In this document: piece after piece, positions 28,846-37,615 of the stretch
How the letters are laid out: each line of letters starts with the position of its first letter
How positions within the stretch are numbered: the first letter of the stretch is position 1
Origin: Streptomyces showdoensis
GTDB taxonomy: Bacteria > Actinomycetota > Actinomycetes > Streptomycetales > Streptomycetaceae
NCBI RefSeq assembly: GCF_039535475.1
Contig: NZ_BAAAXG010000026.1
Location: 1,240,001-1,304,000 of the forward strand
Length of the DNA stretch: 64,000 nucleotides
Reading direction: 5' to 3'
Translations under genes and position numbers: made by a program
The notes under the pieces: model-generated
The model's database searches: none
What the model saw: the letters and a program-made list of their open reading frames with translations, nothing else
Told to the model about the DNA's origin: nothing

Positions 28846-28964
28846 GCCCCCCATCGTGACGCACGCCACTGACAACGCCCCGGCCCCGATGTCACGAACC
28901 CGCCCCCGCCGCCCGTCCTGTGCGTGAGACCCGACACCGGGCCGGGCAGACGAGGGAGCGAGAG

Positions 28965-30302
28965 ATGCGGAACACGCGGAAGATCACCATCATCGGCGGC
29001 GGCTTCGCCGGACTCACCGCGGCCGTCACCGCCGCCGAGGCGGGCGCCGAGGTCACCCTGCACGAGTCGCACCACAGCCTCGGCGGCCGGGCGCGCACGG
29101 CGGAGGGCCCGTACCTCACCAACGACGGCCCGCACGCGATCTACGCCGGCGGCCCGCACTGGACCTGGCTGAAGCAGCGCGGACTGCTCGGCGAGCTCGC
29201 CCCGCTGCCGGCCCTCGAAGCCGCCCGGATCCGCTTCCACCACCGGGGCGCGCTGCGCCGCACGCCCCCGTTCGGGCTGCTGCGGCAGTCCTTCCGCAAG
29301 GGCGAACAGGCACCCGTGGACGTCGACTTCCTCACCTGGGCGACCGGCCTGATCGGCGAGTCCGCGGCCCGCGCGGCCGCCTCGTACTGCGGGGTCGCGC
29401 TCTACCACCACGACCCCGGCGCGCTGTCGGCCCGCTTCGTGCAGGAGCGGCTGCACCGGGCCGCGTCGATCCCGGCCGAGGCGCACTTCATCAAGGGCGG
29501 CTGGGGCCGGCTGATCGACCGGATGGCGGCGCACGCCCGGGAGCTGGGGGTACGGATCGAGACCTCCTCCCGGATCGACTCGCTGCCGACCGACGGCGGC
29601 CCGGTCGTCGTCGCGACCGCCCTCAGCTCGGCGGCCCGCCTGCTCGACGACCCCTCCCTCACCTGGGAGTCGGGCCGCACCGTCCTGTTCGACCTGGCCC
29701 TGCGCACCCGCAAGGGCGACCCGTTCGCGATCTCCGACCTGGACGCGCCCGGCTGGATCGAGCGCTTCACCACCCAGGACCCGACCCTCGCCCCGGCCGG
29801 CGAGCAGCTGATCCAGGCCCAGATGCCCATCGCCCCCGGCGAGTCGAAGGCGGACGGCCTCGCCCACGTGGAGCGCCTCCTGGACCTGGGCTTCGCGGGC
29901 TGGCGCGAGCGGACGGTGTGGCGGCGCGACGCGGTCTCCAACGGGCGTACGGGCGCGGTGGACCGCCCCGGCACGACCTGGCGCGACCGGCCGGCGATCG
30001 ACCGGGGCGACGGCGTGTACCTGGCGGGCGACCAGGTGGCGGCGCCGGGCGTGCTGGCGGAGGTGTCGTTCACGAGCGCGGTGGAGGCGGTGTCGCTGGC
30101 GCTGCGGGCCTCGTCGCACGGGCCGCGGGGGGCCACGGGGACCACGGGGACCGAGGCGACCGCGGGCACCACGGGGGCCACACGGACCGAGGTGACCACG
30201 GGCACGACGGGCACCACGGGGGCGGCAGCGACGACCACGGGGGCGGCAGCGACGACCACGGGCACGCAGGAGGCCCGGCCGCTTGACCTCAAGCGCGGTT
30301 GA
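28965..30302 (+). CDS. Phytoene-desaturase-like FAD/NAD(P) oxidoreductase with low-complexity tail
   Basis: 445 residues. The N-terminal dinucleotide motif ITIIGGGFAGLTAAVTAAEAG is followed by SLGGRARTAEGPY, the amine-oxidase/phytoene-desaturase pattern. A C-terminal GVYLAGDQVAAPG closes the FAD domain. The last 45 residues or so are a run of Thr, Gly and Ala encoded by short near-repeats (30130-30265), which may be disordered. The start at 28965 has GGGAG upstream. The substrate is unknown. Confidence 0.84.
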   Translation: MRNTRKITIIGGGFAGLTAAVTAAEAGAEVTLHESHHSLGGRARTAEGPYLTNDGPHAIYAGGPHWTWLKQRGLLGELAPLPALEAARIRFHHRGALRRTPPFGLLRQSFRKGEQAPVDVDFLTWATGLIGESAARAAASYCGVALYHHDPGALSARFVQERLHRAASIPAEAHFIKGGWGRLIDRMAAHARELGVRIETSSRIDSLPTDGGPVVVATALSSAARLLDDPSLTWESGRTVLFDLALRTRKGDPFAISDLDAPGWIERFTTQDPTLAPAGEQLIQAQMPIAPGESKADGLAHVERLLDLGFAGWRERTVWRRDAVSNGRTGAVDRPGTTWRDRPAIDRGDGVYLAGDQVAAPGVLAEVSFTSAVEAVSLALRASSHGPRGATGTTGTEATAGTTGATRTEVTTGTTGTTGAAATTTGAAATTTGTQEARPLDLKRG

Positions 30303-30387
30303 GGTCGCAGGCTGGGCCCACCACGGAACACCCGCCCACGGTCGGCGGGCCCAGCGGCCCACCGGCCCGCCGAACAGGGGAGCCCCC

Positions 30388-31374
30388 ATGCACGCCATCC
30401 GCCTCCACGCCTACGGCCCCGCCGAGAACCTGACGTACGAGCGGACGCCCGACCCCGTCCCCGGCCCCGGCCAGGTCCGGATCAAGGTCGCGGCGGCCGG
30501 CGTGCACGTCCTCGACACGGCCCTGCGCGAGGGCGACCCGGGCCCCTTCCCCGCCCCCGTGGAGCTCCCGACGGTCCCCGGCCGCGAGGTGGCCGGCACC
30601 GTGGACGCGCTCGGCGAGGGCACGGACCCGGCCTGGCTCGGCAAGCGGGTGGTCGCCCACATCGGCATGGCCCCCGGCGGCTACGCCGAACTCACCGTCA
30701 CCGAGGCCGCCCGCCTCCACGCCCTCCCCGACCACCTGGGCGAGGCGGAGGCGGTGGCGATGATCGGCACGGGCCGCACGACCCTCGGCATCCTGCAGTT
30801 CACGGAGCTCGGCCCCGAGTCGGTCGCGATCGTGCCGGCCGCGGCGGGCGGCATCGGCACCCTGCTCGTCCAGTACGCGAAGAACGCGGGCGCCACCGTC
30901 ATCGGGCTCGCGGGCGGCCCCCGGAAGACCGCGCTGGTCCGCGAGAACGGCGCCGACCTGGCGGTCGACTACACGCGGCCGGAGTGGCCGGAGGAGGTCC
31001 GCGCGTACCTGGGCGGGCGCGCCGCGACGATCGTGTTCGACTCGGTCGGCGGCGACACCGGCCGCGCGGCGGTCGACCTGCTCGGCGAGGGCGGCCACCA
31101 CCTGGTCTTCGGCTGGTCCGGCGGCGGCGAGCCCCTCACGTTCACGGAGGAGGAGCTCGCCGCGCGCGGCATCCGCTCCGAGGGCGTCCTCGGCCCGGTC
31201 ATGATCCAGAAGGCGGGCGGCGACGTCCGCAACCTGGAACTCGCCGCCCTGGAGGCCGCCGCGTCCGGCACCCTCCGCCCCGCCGTCCACCGCTTCCCGC
31301 TCGCGGAGGCGGCCCGGGCCCACCGGGCCCTGGAGACCCGGGGGACGACGGGCAAGGTGGTCCTTGTGCCGTAG
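30388..31374 (+). CDS. Medium-chain dehydrogenase/reductase (quinone-oxidoreductase type)
   Basis: 328 residues of the MDR superfamily. It has the N-terminal GroES-like domain (PGPGQVRIKVAAAGVHVLD, VPGREVAGTVDALG) and the NADPH-binding motif AAAGGIGTLLVQYAKNAG. Structural-zinc cysteines are absent, so it belongs to the zinc-independent quinone reductase type. The start at 30388 has AGGGGAG upstream. It is convergent with the small gene at 31457. Confidence 0.9.
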   Translation: MHAIRLHAYGPAENLTYERTPDPVPGPGQVRIKVAAAGVHVLDTALREGDPGPFPAPVELPTVPGREVAGTVDALGEGTDPAWLGKRVVAHIGMAPGGYAELTVTEAARLHALPDHLGEAEAVAMIGTGRTTLGILQFTELGPESVAIVPAAAGGIGTLLVQYAKNAGATVIGLAGGPRKTALVRENGADLAVDYTRPEWPEEVRAYLGGRAATIVFDSVGGDTGRAAVDLLGEGGHHLVFGWSGGGEPLTFTEEELAARGIRSEGVLGPVMIQKAGGDVRNLELAALEAAASGTLRPAVHRFPLAEAARAHRALETRGTTGKVVLVP

Positions 31375-31379
31375 CGGTC

Positions 31380-31444
31380 AGGTCCGCCGTACGGAAGAGG
31401 GGCCAAGTCCGCCTGACGGCAGAGGATGCAGGTCCGCCGTCAGG
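31380..31444. repeat. 25-bp tandem repeat, 2.6 copies
   Basis: Units start at 31380, 31405 and 31430 and share (A)(G/A)GTCCGCC and a following AGAGG. The array lies in the 82-bp gap between two convergent genes. Confidence 0.75.
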
Positions 31445-31456
31445 AACCGGCGCGCC

Positions 31457-31813
31457 TCAGACCCCGATCACGTCCCAGGAGTGCCCCTTGAACTCCTTCA
31501 GGAAGTCGGGGTGGTCCTCCCACATCCGGGCGATGGAGCGCAGCACGTCCCAGTTGTGCTCCAGCGCCTGGTCCACCACCTGCCGCAGCGCCGGCTCCGT
31601 CTCGCGCTTCTCCACCAGACCGTTCACGGCCGAGGCGGCCTGCACGCTGTAGCGGAGCGCCCGCAGGGCCCGGGAGGTGTCGTCCATCCCGAACCCGTGG
31701 TCGCTCCCGTTCTCGGGGTCGAAGAGCGGCGTGAGGCGCGCCTCGATGAAGCCGGTGATCCGCTCGAACCGCTGCTGAATACCCATGTCGCGCATGTCGC
31801 TGACCTTGTCCAT
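31457..31813 (-). CDS. Conserved hypothetical protein, helical
   Basis: 118 residues, predominantly helical and polar (MGIQQRFERITGFIEARLTPLF, LRQVVDQALEHNWDVLRSIARMWEDHPDFL). It has no signal peptide or membrane segment. The start at 31813 follows GGAAGGGGG. It ends 9 bp from the next upstream GNAT gene and probably shares its transcript. Not recognised. Confidence 0.75.
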   Translation of the reverse strand: MDKVSDMRDMGIQQRFERITGFIEARLTPLFDPENGSDHGFGMDDTSRALRALRYSVQAASAVNGLVEKRETEPALRQVVDQALEHNWDVLRSIARMWEDHPDFLKEFKGHSWDVIGV

Positions 31814-31822
31814 GCCCCCTTC

Positions 31823-32302
31823 CTACACCCCCGCCCGCCCCAGCTCCGCCAGCGCCCCGTCCGTCAGCCGGTACACCGTCCACTCGTCCTGGGGCCGGGC
31901 GCCGAGGGACTCGTAGAACTCGATCGACGGCTTGTTCCAGTCGAGGACCGACCACTCCAGGCGCTCGTAGCCGCGTTCCACGCAGATGCGGGCCAGTTCG
32001 GTGAGGAGGGCCTTGCCGTGGCCGCCGCCCCGGAGGTCGGGGCGGACGTACAGGTCCTCCAGGTAGATGCCGTGCACTCCGCGCCACGTCGAGAAGTTGA
32101 GGAACCAGAGGGCGAAGCCGGCGACCTCGCCCTCGGGCGTCTCGGCGATGTGGGCGTAGGCGGCGGGGCGCTCGCCGAAGAGGGCCTCGTGGAGCTGGGC
32201 CTCGGTGGCGCGGGCCTCGTCGAGGGCCTTCTCGTACTCCGCGAGGTCGCGGACCAGGCGGTGGATGACGGGGACGTCGGCAGGCGTGGCGATACGGATC
32301 AT
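31823..32302 (-). CDS. GNAT acetyltransferase, diamine-acetyltransferase-like
   Basis: 159 residues close in layout to the spermidine/spermine N1-acetyltransferase subgroup: IRIATPADVPVIHRLVRDLAEYE, FLNFSTWRGVHGIYLEDLYVRPDLRGGGHGKALL, and WNKPSIEFYESLGA. The ATG at 32302 is preferred over the GTG at 32317. It lies in a leftward run with the APH-like kinase upstream and the helical protein downstream. Acetylation of a small amine is likely but unproven. Confidence 0.88.
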   Translation of the reverse strand: MIRIATPADVPVIHRLVRDLAEYEKALDEARATEAQLHEALFGERPAAYAHIAETPEGEVAGFALWFLNFSTWRGVHGIYLEDLYVRPDLRGGGHGKALLTELARICVERGYERLEWSVLDWNKPSIEFYESLGARPQDEWTVYRLTDGALAELGRAGV

Positions 32303-32321
32303 GGGCTCAGGGTGCACCGGA

Positions 32322-33212
32322 TCAGGCCGTCCGCGACAGGAGCGTCCGGGCGATGGACACCTGGTCCTCGTCGAGGGCCGGTTCGCCGTCCTCGACGTCC
32401 CACAGGCCGTTCTGCAGCACCCGCCCCAGCGTCCAGGCGCGGGCCCGCGCCCGGTCCAGGCCCAGTCGCTCGGTCAGCAGGTCGAAGCGCCACAGGGTCT
32501 CCGCCGGGTCCGGGTCCCCCAGGTCGGTCAGGGCGGGGAGCAGGTCGAAGCCGGGGTCGCCGGCGAGCGGCTTCGGGTCGATGGCCAGCCAGGGTTCGCG
32601 CTCGGCGGCCAGGATGTTGTCGTAGTGCAGGTCCCAGTGGAGGAGGCGGTCCCCGGGTTCGGGGAGGACCTCGCGCACGGCCGCCGCGCAGTCCTTCAGG
32701 AGCCGGGCGTCGTCGGCGCCCAGCCGCTCCGCCGCCCGGGGCGTGTCGGCGAGCATGGCGGCCGCGATGTCGGCCAGGGTGCGCAGGCCGGGCGGGGCGG
32801 GCAGCGCCGTCAGCCGGGCCAGCAGCCCGGCCAGGACGTCCACCGCCTCGCGGGGGTCCGGGTGGGTCGACAGGTGGCGCGTCTCGTCGGCCCGTTCCAG
32901 GAGCATCGTGCCCGTCTCCGGGTCGTGGTCGAGGAGGCGCACCGACCCGTTCCCGGCCCAGGCCCGCAGGCCCGTCGGCTCCCCCTCGCTCTCCTCGTCC
33001 AGGAGCTGGAGCTTGAGGACGGCCGGGGTGCCGTCCTTGCGCACGGGCAGGACCAGGGAGGCCACTCCGTGCATCGACGGGCCGGTGAGGTGGAGGTCCC
33101 AGCGGTCCAGGAAGGCCTCCGCGCGGGCCGGCAGCCCGGCGATGAACGCCCGGCCCGCCTCCCCGTTGTACTTCGCCTGCGACGCCGCGAGTTCCTCGGG
33201 TACGTGGATCAC
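32322..33212 (-). CDS. Aminoglycoside/hydroxyurea phosphotransferase-like kinase
   Basis: 296 residues of the APH fold. The catalytic loop is HWDLHYDNILA and the metal motif is IDPKPLAGDPGFDLLP, the pattern of the APH(6)/hydroxyurea kinase group. An N-terminal ATP site includes AVLKLQLLDEESEGEP. Members phosphorylate streptomycin or hydroxyurea, giving resistance; chromosomal Streptomyces copies often have unknown small-molecule targets. No antibiotic cluster is nearby. It is followed 19 bp later by the GNAT gene and starts 9 bp after the end of the DsbA-like gene, all leftward. Confidence 0.87.
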   Translation of the reverse strand: MIHVPEELAASQAKYNGEAGRAFIAGLPARAEAFLDRWDLHLTGPSMHGVASLVLPVRKDGTPAVLKLQLLDEESEGEPTGLRAWAGNGSVRLLDHDPETGTMLLERADETRHLSTHPDPREAVDVLAGLLARLTALPAPPGLRTLADIAAAMLADTPRAAERLGADDARLLKDCAAAVREVLPEPGDRLLHWDLHYDNILAAEREPWLAIDPKPLAGDPGFDLLPALTDLGDPDPAETLWRFDLLTERLGLDRARARAWTLGRVLQNGLWDVEDGEPALDEDQVSIARTLLSRTA

Positions 33213-33221
33213 ACGCCGAGC

Positions 33222-33938
33222 CTAGACACCGGCGTCGCGCAGCGCCTCCGAGAATCGGGCCGCGTCGTAGAGGCCGTTGCCGGCGGGCAGCGGCCTGCCG
33301 TCCACCAGGACGGTGGGGGTGCCGCCGACGCCCGCGTCCTCGAAGGCCTTCTCCGAGGAGGCCACCCAGTCCTTGTACGCGTCCTCCCGGACGGCCTTGT
33401 CGAAGGCCGCGCCGCGCAGGCCGGGCACCCGGTCCGCGATCCCGAGGAGGTGGTCGACGGAGTAGCCGTCCTTCGACTCCCCCGAGGGCTGGCTCGCGAA
33501 CAGCGTCGCCTGGTACGTCGCGAACGCGCCCGGGCCCGCCTCCGCCGACGCCCGCAGCGCGTTGGCAGCCCGAGCCGAGGCCGTACCGCCCGTGCGGGCG
33601 TCCAGGAAGGAGGCGATCACGTACTCGACCCGCACCTTCCCGGCCGCCGCCTGCTCCGCGAGGACCTTCCCGGCGGCCGCCTCGAACTTCGCGCAGTAGC
33701 TGCAGCGCGGATCGACGAAAACCGTCACGGTGTGCGGCGCCTCGGGCTGCCCGACCACGATCCGGGGGCCGTCCACGGACGCCGGCAGCTCGGCCAGCAC
33801 GGCCGTGTGGTCCGCCGACTCCACCGCCGGCTGCGCCGCGGCGGTCGGGGAGTCCTGCGAACAGGCCGTCCCCGCAAGGCCGATGACGGCGACGGCCAGC
33901 GCGGCGGCCACCGCCCGCCGGGTCCTGCGTACACGCAT
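33222..33938 (-). CDS. DsbA-like thioredoxin-fold lipoprotein
   Basis: 238 residues, exported and lipidated (MRVRRTRRAVAAALAVAV, lipobox AGTAC with C26). The redox motif is C79-S-Y-C82 within FVDPRCSYCAKF, and a cis-proline loop GGTPTVLVDG lies near the C-terminus. This is the DsbA/BdbD-like oxidoreductase class, which acts on disulfides of exported proteins. The start at 33938 has AAGGA 9 nt upstream. It is divergent from the FAD oxidoreductase at 34091. Confidence 0.9.
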   Translation of the reverse strand: MRVRRTRRAVAAALAVAVIGLAGTACSQDSPTAAAQPAVESADHTAVLAELPASVDGPRIVVGQPEAPHTVTVFVDPRCSYCAKFEAAAGKVLAEQAAAGKVRVEYVIASFLDARTGGTASARAANALRASAEAGPGAFATYQATLFASQPSGESKDGYSVDHLLGIADRVPGLRGAAFDKAVREDAYKDWVASSEKAFEDAGVGGTPTVLVDGRPLPAGNGLYDAARFSEALRDAGV

Positions 33939-34090
33939 GACGAGGTCCTTCCACGACGGGCGACAGGCGACGGAATCCGTATCCACGACCGTAGGCGCGG
34001 CCCCGCCGCCCGGGCCGCCGCGAAAGGCCCGTATCCACGGGACCAAGGGCCCTGTAGCCTCCCGCGCACGGACCCGGAAGAGGGATGGAC

Positions 34091-35479
34091 ATGAGCACGA
34101 TCAACGGCGGCATCTCGTTCTGGTACGCCCAGGAGGGCGCCCCCGCACCCCGCGAACCGCTGCCCGGCGACACCACCGCCGACGTCTGCATCGTCGGCGG
34201 CGGGTACACGGGTCTGTGGACCGCCTACTACCTCAAGAAGGCCGCCCCCTTCCTCGACATCACCGTCCTGGAGGCCAAGTTCTGCGGCTACGGCGCCTCC
34301 GGCCGCAACGGGGGCTGGCTCTACAACGGGATCGCGGGCCGCGACCGCTACGCCGGGCTGCACGGCCACGAGGCCGCCGTCCGCCTCCAGCACGCCATGA
34401 ACGACACCGTCACCGAGGTCATCGAGGTCTGCGCCGCCGAGGGCATCGACGCCGACCTGCACCGCGGCGGCGTCCTGGAGGTCGCCCTCTCCCCCGCCCA
34501 GCTCGCCCGCCTCAAGCAGTTCCACGCCGCCGAGCTCGCCTTCGGCGAGAAGGACCGGGAGCTGTACGGGGCCCGCGAGACCGCCGAACGCATCCGCGTC
34601 GCCGGAGCCGTGGGGTCCAGCTGGACCCCGCACGGCGCCCGCCTCCACCCGGTGAAGCTGGTCAAGGGGCTCGCCGACGCCGTCGAGGCCCTCGGCGTCA
34701 CGATCCACGAGTCGACCCCGGTCACCGAGATCCGCCCGAAGCACGCCGTCACCCCGTACGGCACGGTCCGCGCCCCGTACGTGCTGCGCTGCACCGAGGG
34801 CTTCACCGCCTCCCTCGCCGGGCAGCGCCGCACGTGGCTCCCCATGAACTCCTCCATGATCGCCACCGAGCCCCTGACCGACGCGCAGTGGGAGTCGATC
34901 GGCTGGAACGGCCTGGAGACCCTCGGCGACATGGCGCACGCCTACATGTACGCCCAGCGCACCGCCGACGGCCGCATCGCCCTGGGCGGCCGGGGCGTCC
35001 CGTACCGCTTCGGCTCGAAGACCGACAACGACGGCCGCACCCAGCCCCAGACCATCGAGGCCCTGCGCGAGATCCTGGTCCGCTTCTTCCCGCAGCTCGC
35101 CGGCGTCGGCATCGACCACGCCTGGTCCGGCGTCCTCGGCGTGCCGCGCGACTGGTGCGCCACCGTCACCCTCGACCGCTCCACCGGCCTCGGCTGGGCC
35201 GGCGGCTACGTCGGCTCCGGCGTCGCGACCACCAACCTCGCCGCCCGCACCCTGCGCGACCTCATCCAGCAGGACTCCGGCCAGTCCGGGCCGACCGACC
35301 TGACCACGCTGCCCTGGGTGAACCACAAGGTCCGCAAGTGGGAGCCGGAGCCGCTGCGCTGGCTCGGCGTGCAGACGATGTACGCGGCGTTCCGCGGCGC
35401 CGACCGCCGCGAGGCCACCGGCCACACCGCCGCCACCGACCGGGTGGCCACCCTCGCCAACCGCCTGAGCGGCCGCTGA
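34091..35479 (+). CDS. FAD-dependent oxidoreductase (DAO family)
   Basis: 462 residues with the glycine/D-amino-acid oxidase fold. The FAD motif is CIVGGGYTGLWTAYYLKK near residue 35, followed by YGASGRNGGW, which is typical of gamma-glutamylputrescine oxidase (PuuB-like) enzymes. The C-terminal GWAGGYVGSGVATTNLAARTL closes the FAD site. The ATG at 34091 has AGAGGG 8 nt upstream; the ATG at 34085 overlaps that site. It may oxidise an amine or amino acid. Confidence 0.87.
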   Translation: MSTINGGISFWYAQEGAPAPREPLPGDTTADVCIVGGGYTGLWTAYYLKKAAPFLDITVLEAKFCGYGASGRNGGWLYNGIAGRDRYAGLHGHEAAVRLQHAMNDTVTEVIEVCAAEGIDADLHRGGVLEVALSPAQLARLKQFHAAELAFGEKDRELYGARETAERIRVAGAVGSSWTPHGARLHPVKLVKGLADAVEALGVTIHESTPVTEIRPKHAVTPYGTVRAPYVLRCTEGFTASLAGQRRTWLPMNSSMIATEPLTDAQWESIGWNGLETLGDMAHAYMYAQRTADGRIALGGRGVPYRFGSKTDNDGRTQPQTIEALREILVRFFPQLAGVGIDHAWSGVLGVPRDWCATVTLDRSTGLGWAGGYVGSGVATTNLAARTLRDLIQQDSGQSGPTDLTTLPWVNHKVRKWEPEPLRWLGVQTMYAAFRGADRREATGHTAATDRVATLANRLSGR

Positions 35480-36115
35480 TCAGAGCACCTCGAACAACCG
35501 GGCCAGCGGCCCGGGCACGCGCTCTCCCTCGAGCCCCCGCACCAGCACCCCGCCGTAGTGGATCTTGCGCCCCTTCGTCGTACCGAAGAAGCGCCGGAGC
35601 TGCTGCTGCGGGGTGCGCTCCCGCTGCGCGGGCTGCCGCAGGAAGGTCTCCAGCGGCCGGAGGTCGCCCTCCTCGCGGACGATCTCGATCACCCGCTCCA
35701 CCCCGAGCGCGCGGATCAGCTCGTCCTCCAGGTCCGCCGCGCACACGAAGTAGTCCCGCGACCCGACGACCCCGGCCCGCGTCCACCCGCGCTCGAAGTA
35801 GTCGCGCTCCCGCTCGTCGCAGAGCCCGGTCAGCCGCAGCCCCAACCCGTCCGGCCCGAGGAACCCCGCGAACCGCCCGACCCCCATGGCACCCCCCATC
35901 GCCAGGACGCAGATCCCCTCCCCCACGAGATCCCGCCCCAGCCTCCCGGCGAACGCCTCGACGGCCCCGACATCACTGGGCCCCTCGACGAGCACGACCC
36001 CCCGGACCCCCACCTCCCCCACCAGCCCGACCGCCCGCTCCCGAGCCCCCTCGTCCCCCCGCCCACTCCCGGCCCAGGCGACGACGGCGTCCCGGAACGA
36101 CTTCATGTCACCCAT
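35480..36115 (-). CDS. OLD-type TOPRIM domain protein
   Basis: 211 residues. The TOPRIM core is VVLVEGPSDVGAVEAFAGRLG (glutamate nucleophile/metal residue), followed by CVLAMGGAMGVGRFAGFLG, LTGLCDERERDYFERG (the acidic DxE-like step) and CAADLEDELIRALGVE. These match the TOPRIM half of OLD-family nucleases, but the ATPase half is absent. The C-terminus has LRRFFGTTKGRK. The start at 36115 overlaps the upstream partner gene by 8 bp; the ATG at 36106 is an alternative. A nuclease or nucleotidyl role is likely. The gene shares an operon with the unknown 140-residue protein. Confidence 0.8.
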   Translation of the reverse strand: MGDMKSFRDAVVAWAGSGRGDEGARERAVGLVGEVGVRGVVLVEGPSDVGAVEAFAGRLGRDLVGEGICVLAMGGAMGVGRFAGFLGPDGLGLRLTGLCDERERDYFERGWTRAGVVGSRDYFVCAADLEDELIRALGVERVIEIVREEGDLRPLETFLRQPAQRERTPQQQLRRFFGTTKGRKIHYGGVLVRGLEGERVPGPLARLFEVL

Positions 36116-36530
36116 GTCCGTCGCCGCCCCGCGCGTCCGGTACGACGTCGCCGTACCGCCTCCAGTCCGGCGCCCCCATGGAACGCCCGACGGCGGCCAT
36201 GTCTCCCCACAGGGCGTCCTCGCGCCCGGCACCCGGCGCGAGGGGAGCCCCCGCCATGTCCAGGAGAACGAGCGACGTGACCAGCGGGCCGCGCCACAGC
36301 CCCCGCAGCACCGCGCTGTTGGTCCGGAAGTAGGAGTCGTACATCTCCGCCACGAACGCCCGGAACACCGCCGGCTCCACATCGCAGCCGCCCAGCCGGT
36401 CGTTGCGCGCCAAGCCCATCGGCAAGTCGATGTGCTCCGCCACTCCCTTCATCAGCGAGAAGTACAGCCGTACACTGCGGTACCCCGCGTCCCAGAGCGT
36501 TTCGCCGTCCACCGCAAAGGGATGACTCAA
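36108..36530 (-). CDS. Hypothetical protein coupled to the TOPRIM gene (TTG start)
   Basis: 140 residues starting at a TTG (36530) supported by a strong GGAGGTG 5 nt upstream. Sequence features include LWDAGYRSVRLYFSLMKGVAEHIDLPMGL and VFRAFVAEMYDSYFRTNSAVLRGLW. It is helical, with no signal peptide. It overlaps the downstream TOPRIM gene, so the two form a coupled two-gene unit. The function is not recognised. Confidence 0.75.
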   Translation of the reverse strand: MSHPFAVDGETLWDAGYRSVRLYFSLMKGVAEHIDLPMGLARNDRLGGCDVEPAVFRAFVAEMYDSYFRTNSAVLRGLWRGPLVTSLVLLDMAGAPLAPGAGREDALWGDMAAVGRSMGAPDWRRYGDVVPDARGGDGHG

Positions 36531-36596
36531 TCCGGCACCTCCGCCTCAGCCGATCGTTCGGACGCATACGCGCCCACCTGGTGGCCGAGCCCGGGA

Positions 36597-36793
36597 TCAG
36601 GCGGCCCGCACCCCAGAATCGCCGCCACCGCCGGCCGCGTCGAGCCACATCCAGGGATCATCCGCATCCGGCGTGATCACCTCACGCAGCCGCAGAGCCT
36701 GCGCCCGGCTCAGGGGAACCTCGGCCCGCAGGAACCGTCCGCCTTGCTGAACCCCTGCAGGGTCCACACGCCCCCGCCACCCTCGAAAACCAT
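36597..36793 (-). pseudogene. Possible frameshifted small gene
   Basis: On the minus strand, from the ATG at 36793, one frame reads GGVWTLQGFSKADG. Continuing in a shifted frame, it reads GRFLRAEVPLSRAQALRLREV and then DADDPWMWLDAAGG to a stop at 36597. Together they make a sensible small protein that is broken by one frame change near 36740. Either a frameshift mutation, a sequencing error, or chance is possible. The rest of the gap 36531-36897 shows nothing else. Confidence 0.35.
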
Positions 36794-36897
36794 CCGCGGA
36801 CCCTACGCCGCCCCCGACACGGCCCCCAACGGGTTTTCCTTCCACCTCACAGGCTCGTGAGCGCGTCACCGACCGCGCACCACACCGTCGGGACCCC

Positions 36898-37293
36898 CTA
36901 CCAGTCGCGCCACTTGTCCGTGAGCTCGTACCGCCCAAGCCCATGCCGGGCAGCCAACGCGGCCACATCGACACCGTGATCGCCCAGCGCCTCATCGATG
37001 TAGGCGCACAATGCCTCGCGTTCATCCGTCTCGTAGCCGCCGTGGACGTCGTCCACGGCGTTCAGGGCCAGGACGACGCGCTCGACCACCGCGAAGACCT
37101 GCGCGTCTTCCGCTCCCTCCAGCCCGGCGACCTCCCCGTCGAAGGAATCGAGAACGGCATCGGTCGCCGTCAGGAGTCCCTCCGGGTACAGGTCGGCCAT
37201 GCACGCGCAGCCAGGATCCAAGGTGCCGGCGGCAAGCTGCTCGGCCTCACGGGCTATGCCCTCGCGCCAACTCGTCGTAGGTCTCTCAGCCAT
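36898..37293 (-). CDS. Conserved hypothetical protein, acidic
   Basis: 131 residues, acidic and helical (EAEQLAAGTLDPGCACMADLYPEGL, VFAVVERVVLALNAVDDVHGGYETDEREALCAYIDEAL). It contains a CAC pair near residue 30. No signal peptide. It lies 141 bp from tRNA-Thr. The pattern resembles small immunity-like proteins found in actinobacteria, but I cannot assign a family. Confidence 0.7.
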   Translation of the reverse strand: MAERPTTSWREGIAREAEQLAAGTLDPGCACMADLYPEGLLTATDAVLDSFDGEVAGLEGAEDAQVFAVVERVVLALNAVDDVHGGYETDEREALCAYIDEALGDHGVDVAALAARHGLGRYELTDKWRDW

Positions 37294-37433
37294 GCCGCGG
37301 ACCGTACAACGCGGCTACGACAGCCAGGGCTGCCTCCACGATGGCGCCCGGCGTCGGAGCCATCTGGCACGCCTCCGGTCGCACGCAAAAGGCCGGCGCC
37401 GGGAAGCATCCCCCCGCACCGGCCCTCGCCCTG

Positions 37434-37507
37434 AGCCCCCTGTCGGGTTCGAACCGACGACCCCCGCTTTACAAGAGCGGTGCTCTGGCCAGCTGAGCTA
37501 AGGAGGC
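37434..37507 (-). tRNA. tRNA-Thr (anticodon TGT)
   Basis: 74-nt cloverleaf on the minus strand. The acceptor stem GCCTCCT pairs with AGGGGGC, and the D arm GCTCAGCTGGCCAGAGC is normal. The anticodon stem is CCGCT/AGCGG, with loop CTTGTAA reading UGU for threonine codon ACA. The T arm has GGTTCGAAC. The discriminator base is T and CCA is not encoded. Confidence 0.95.
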
Positions 37508-37615
37508 AGTCCGTGCAGTGTAACCAACGGGCGCACGCACAGGGGCGGGAATCTCACGGGCCCGGACTGCTGACAGATCGGGTGTGGCCAGGTAGCGTCA
37601 CTCCCGGTTCACCCA

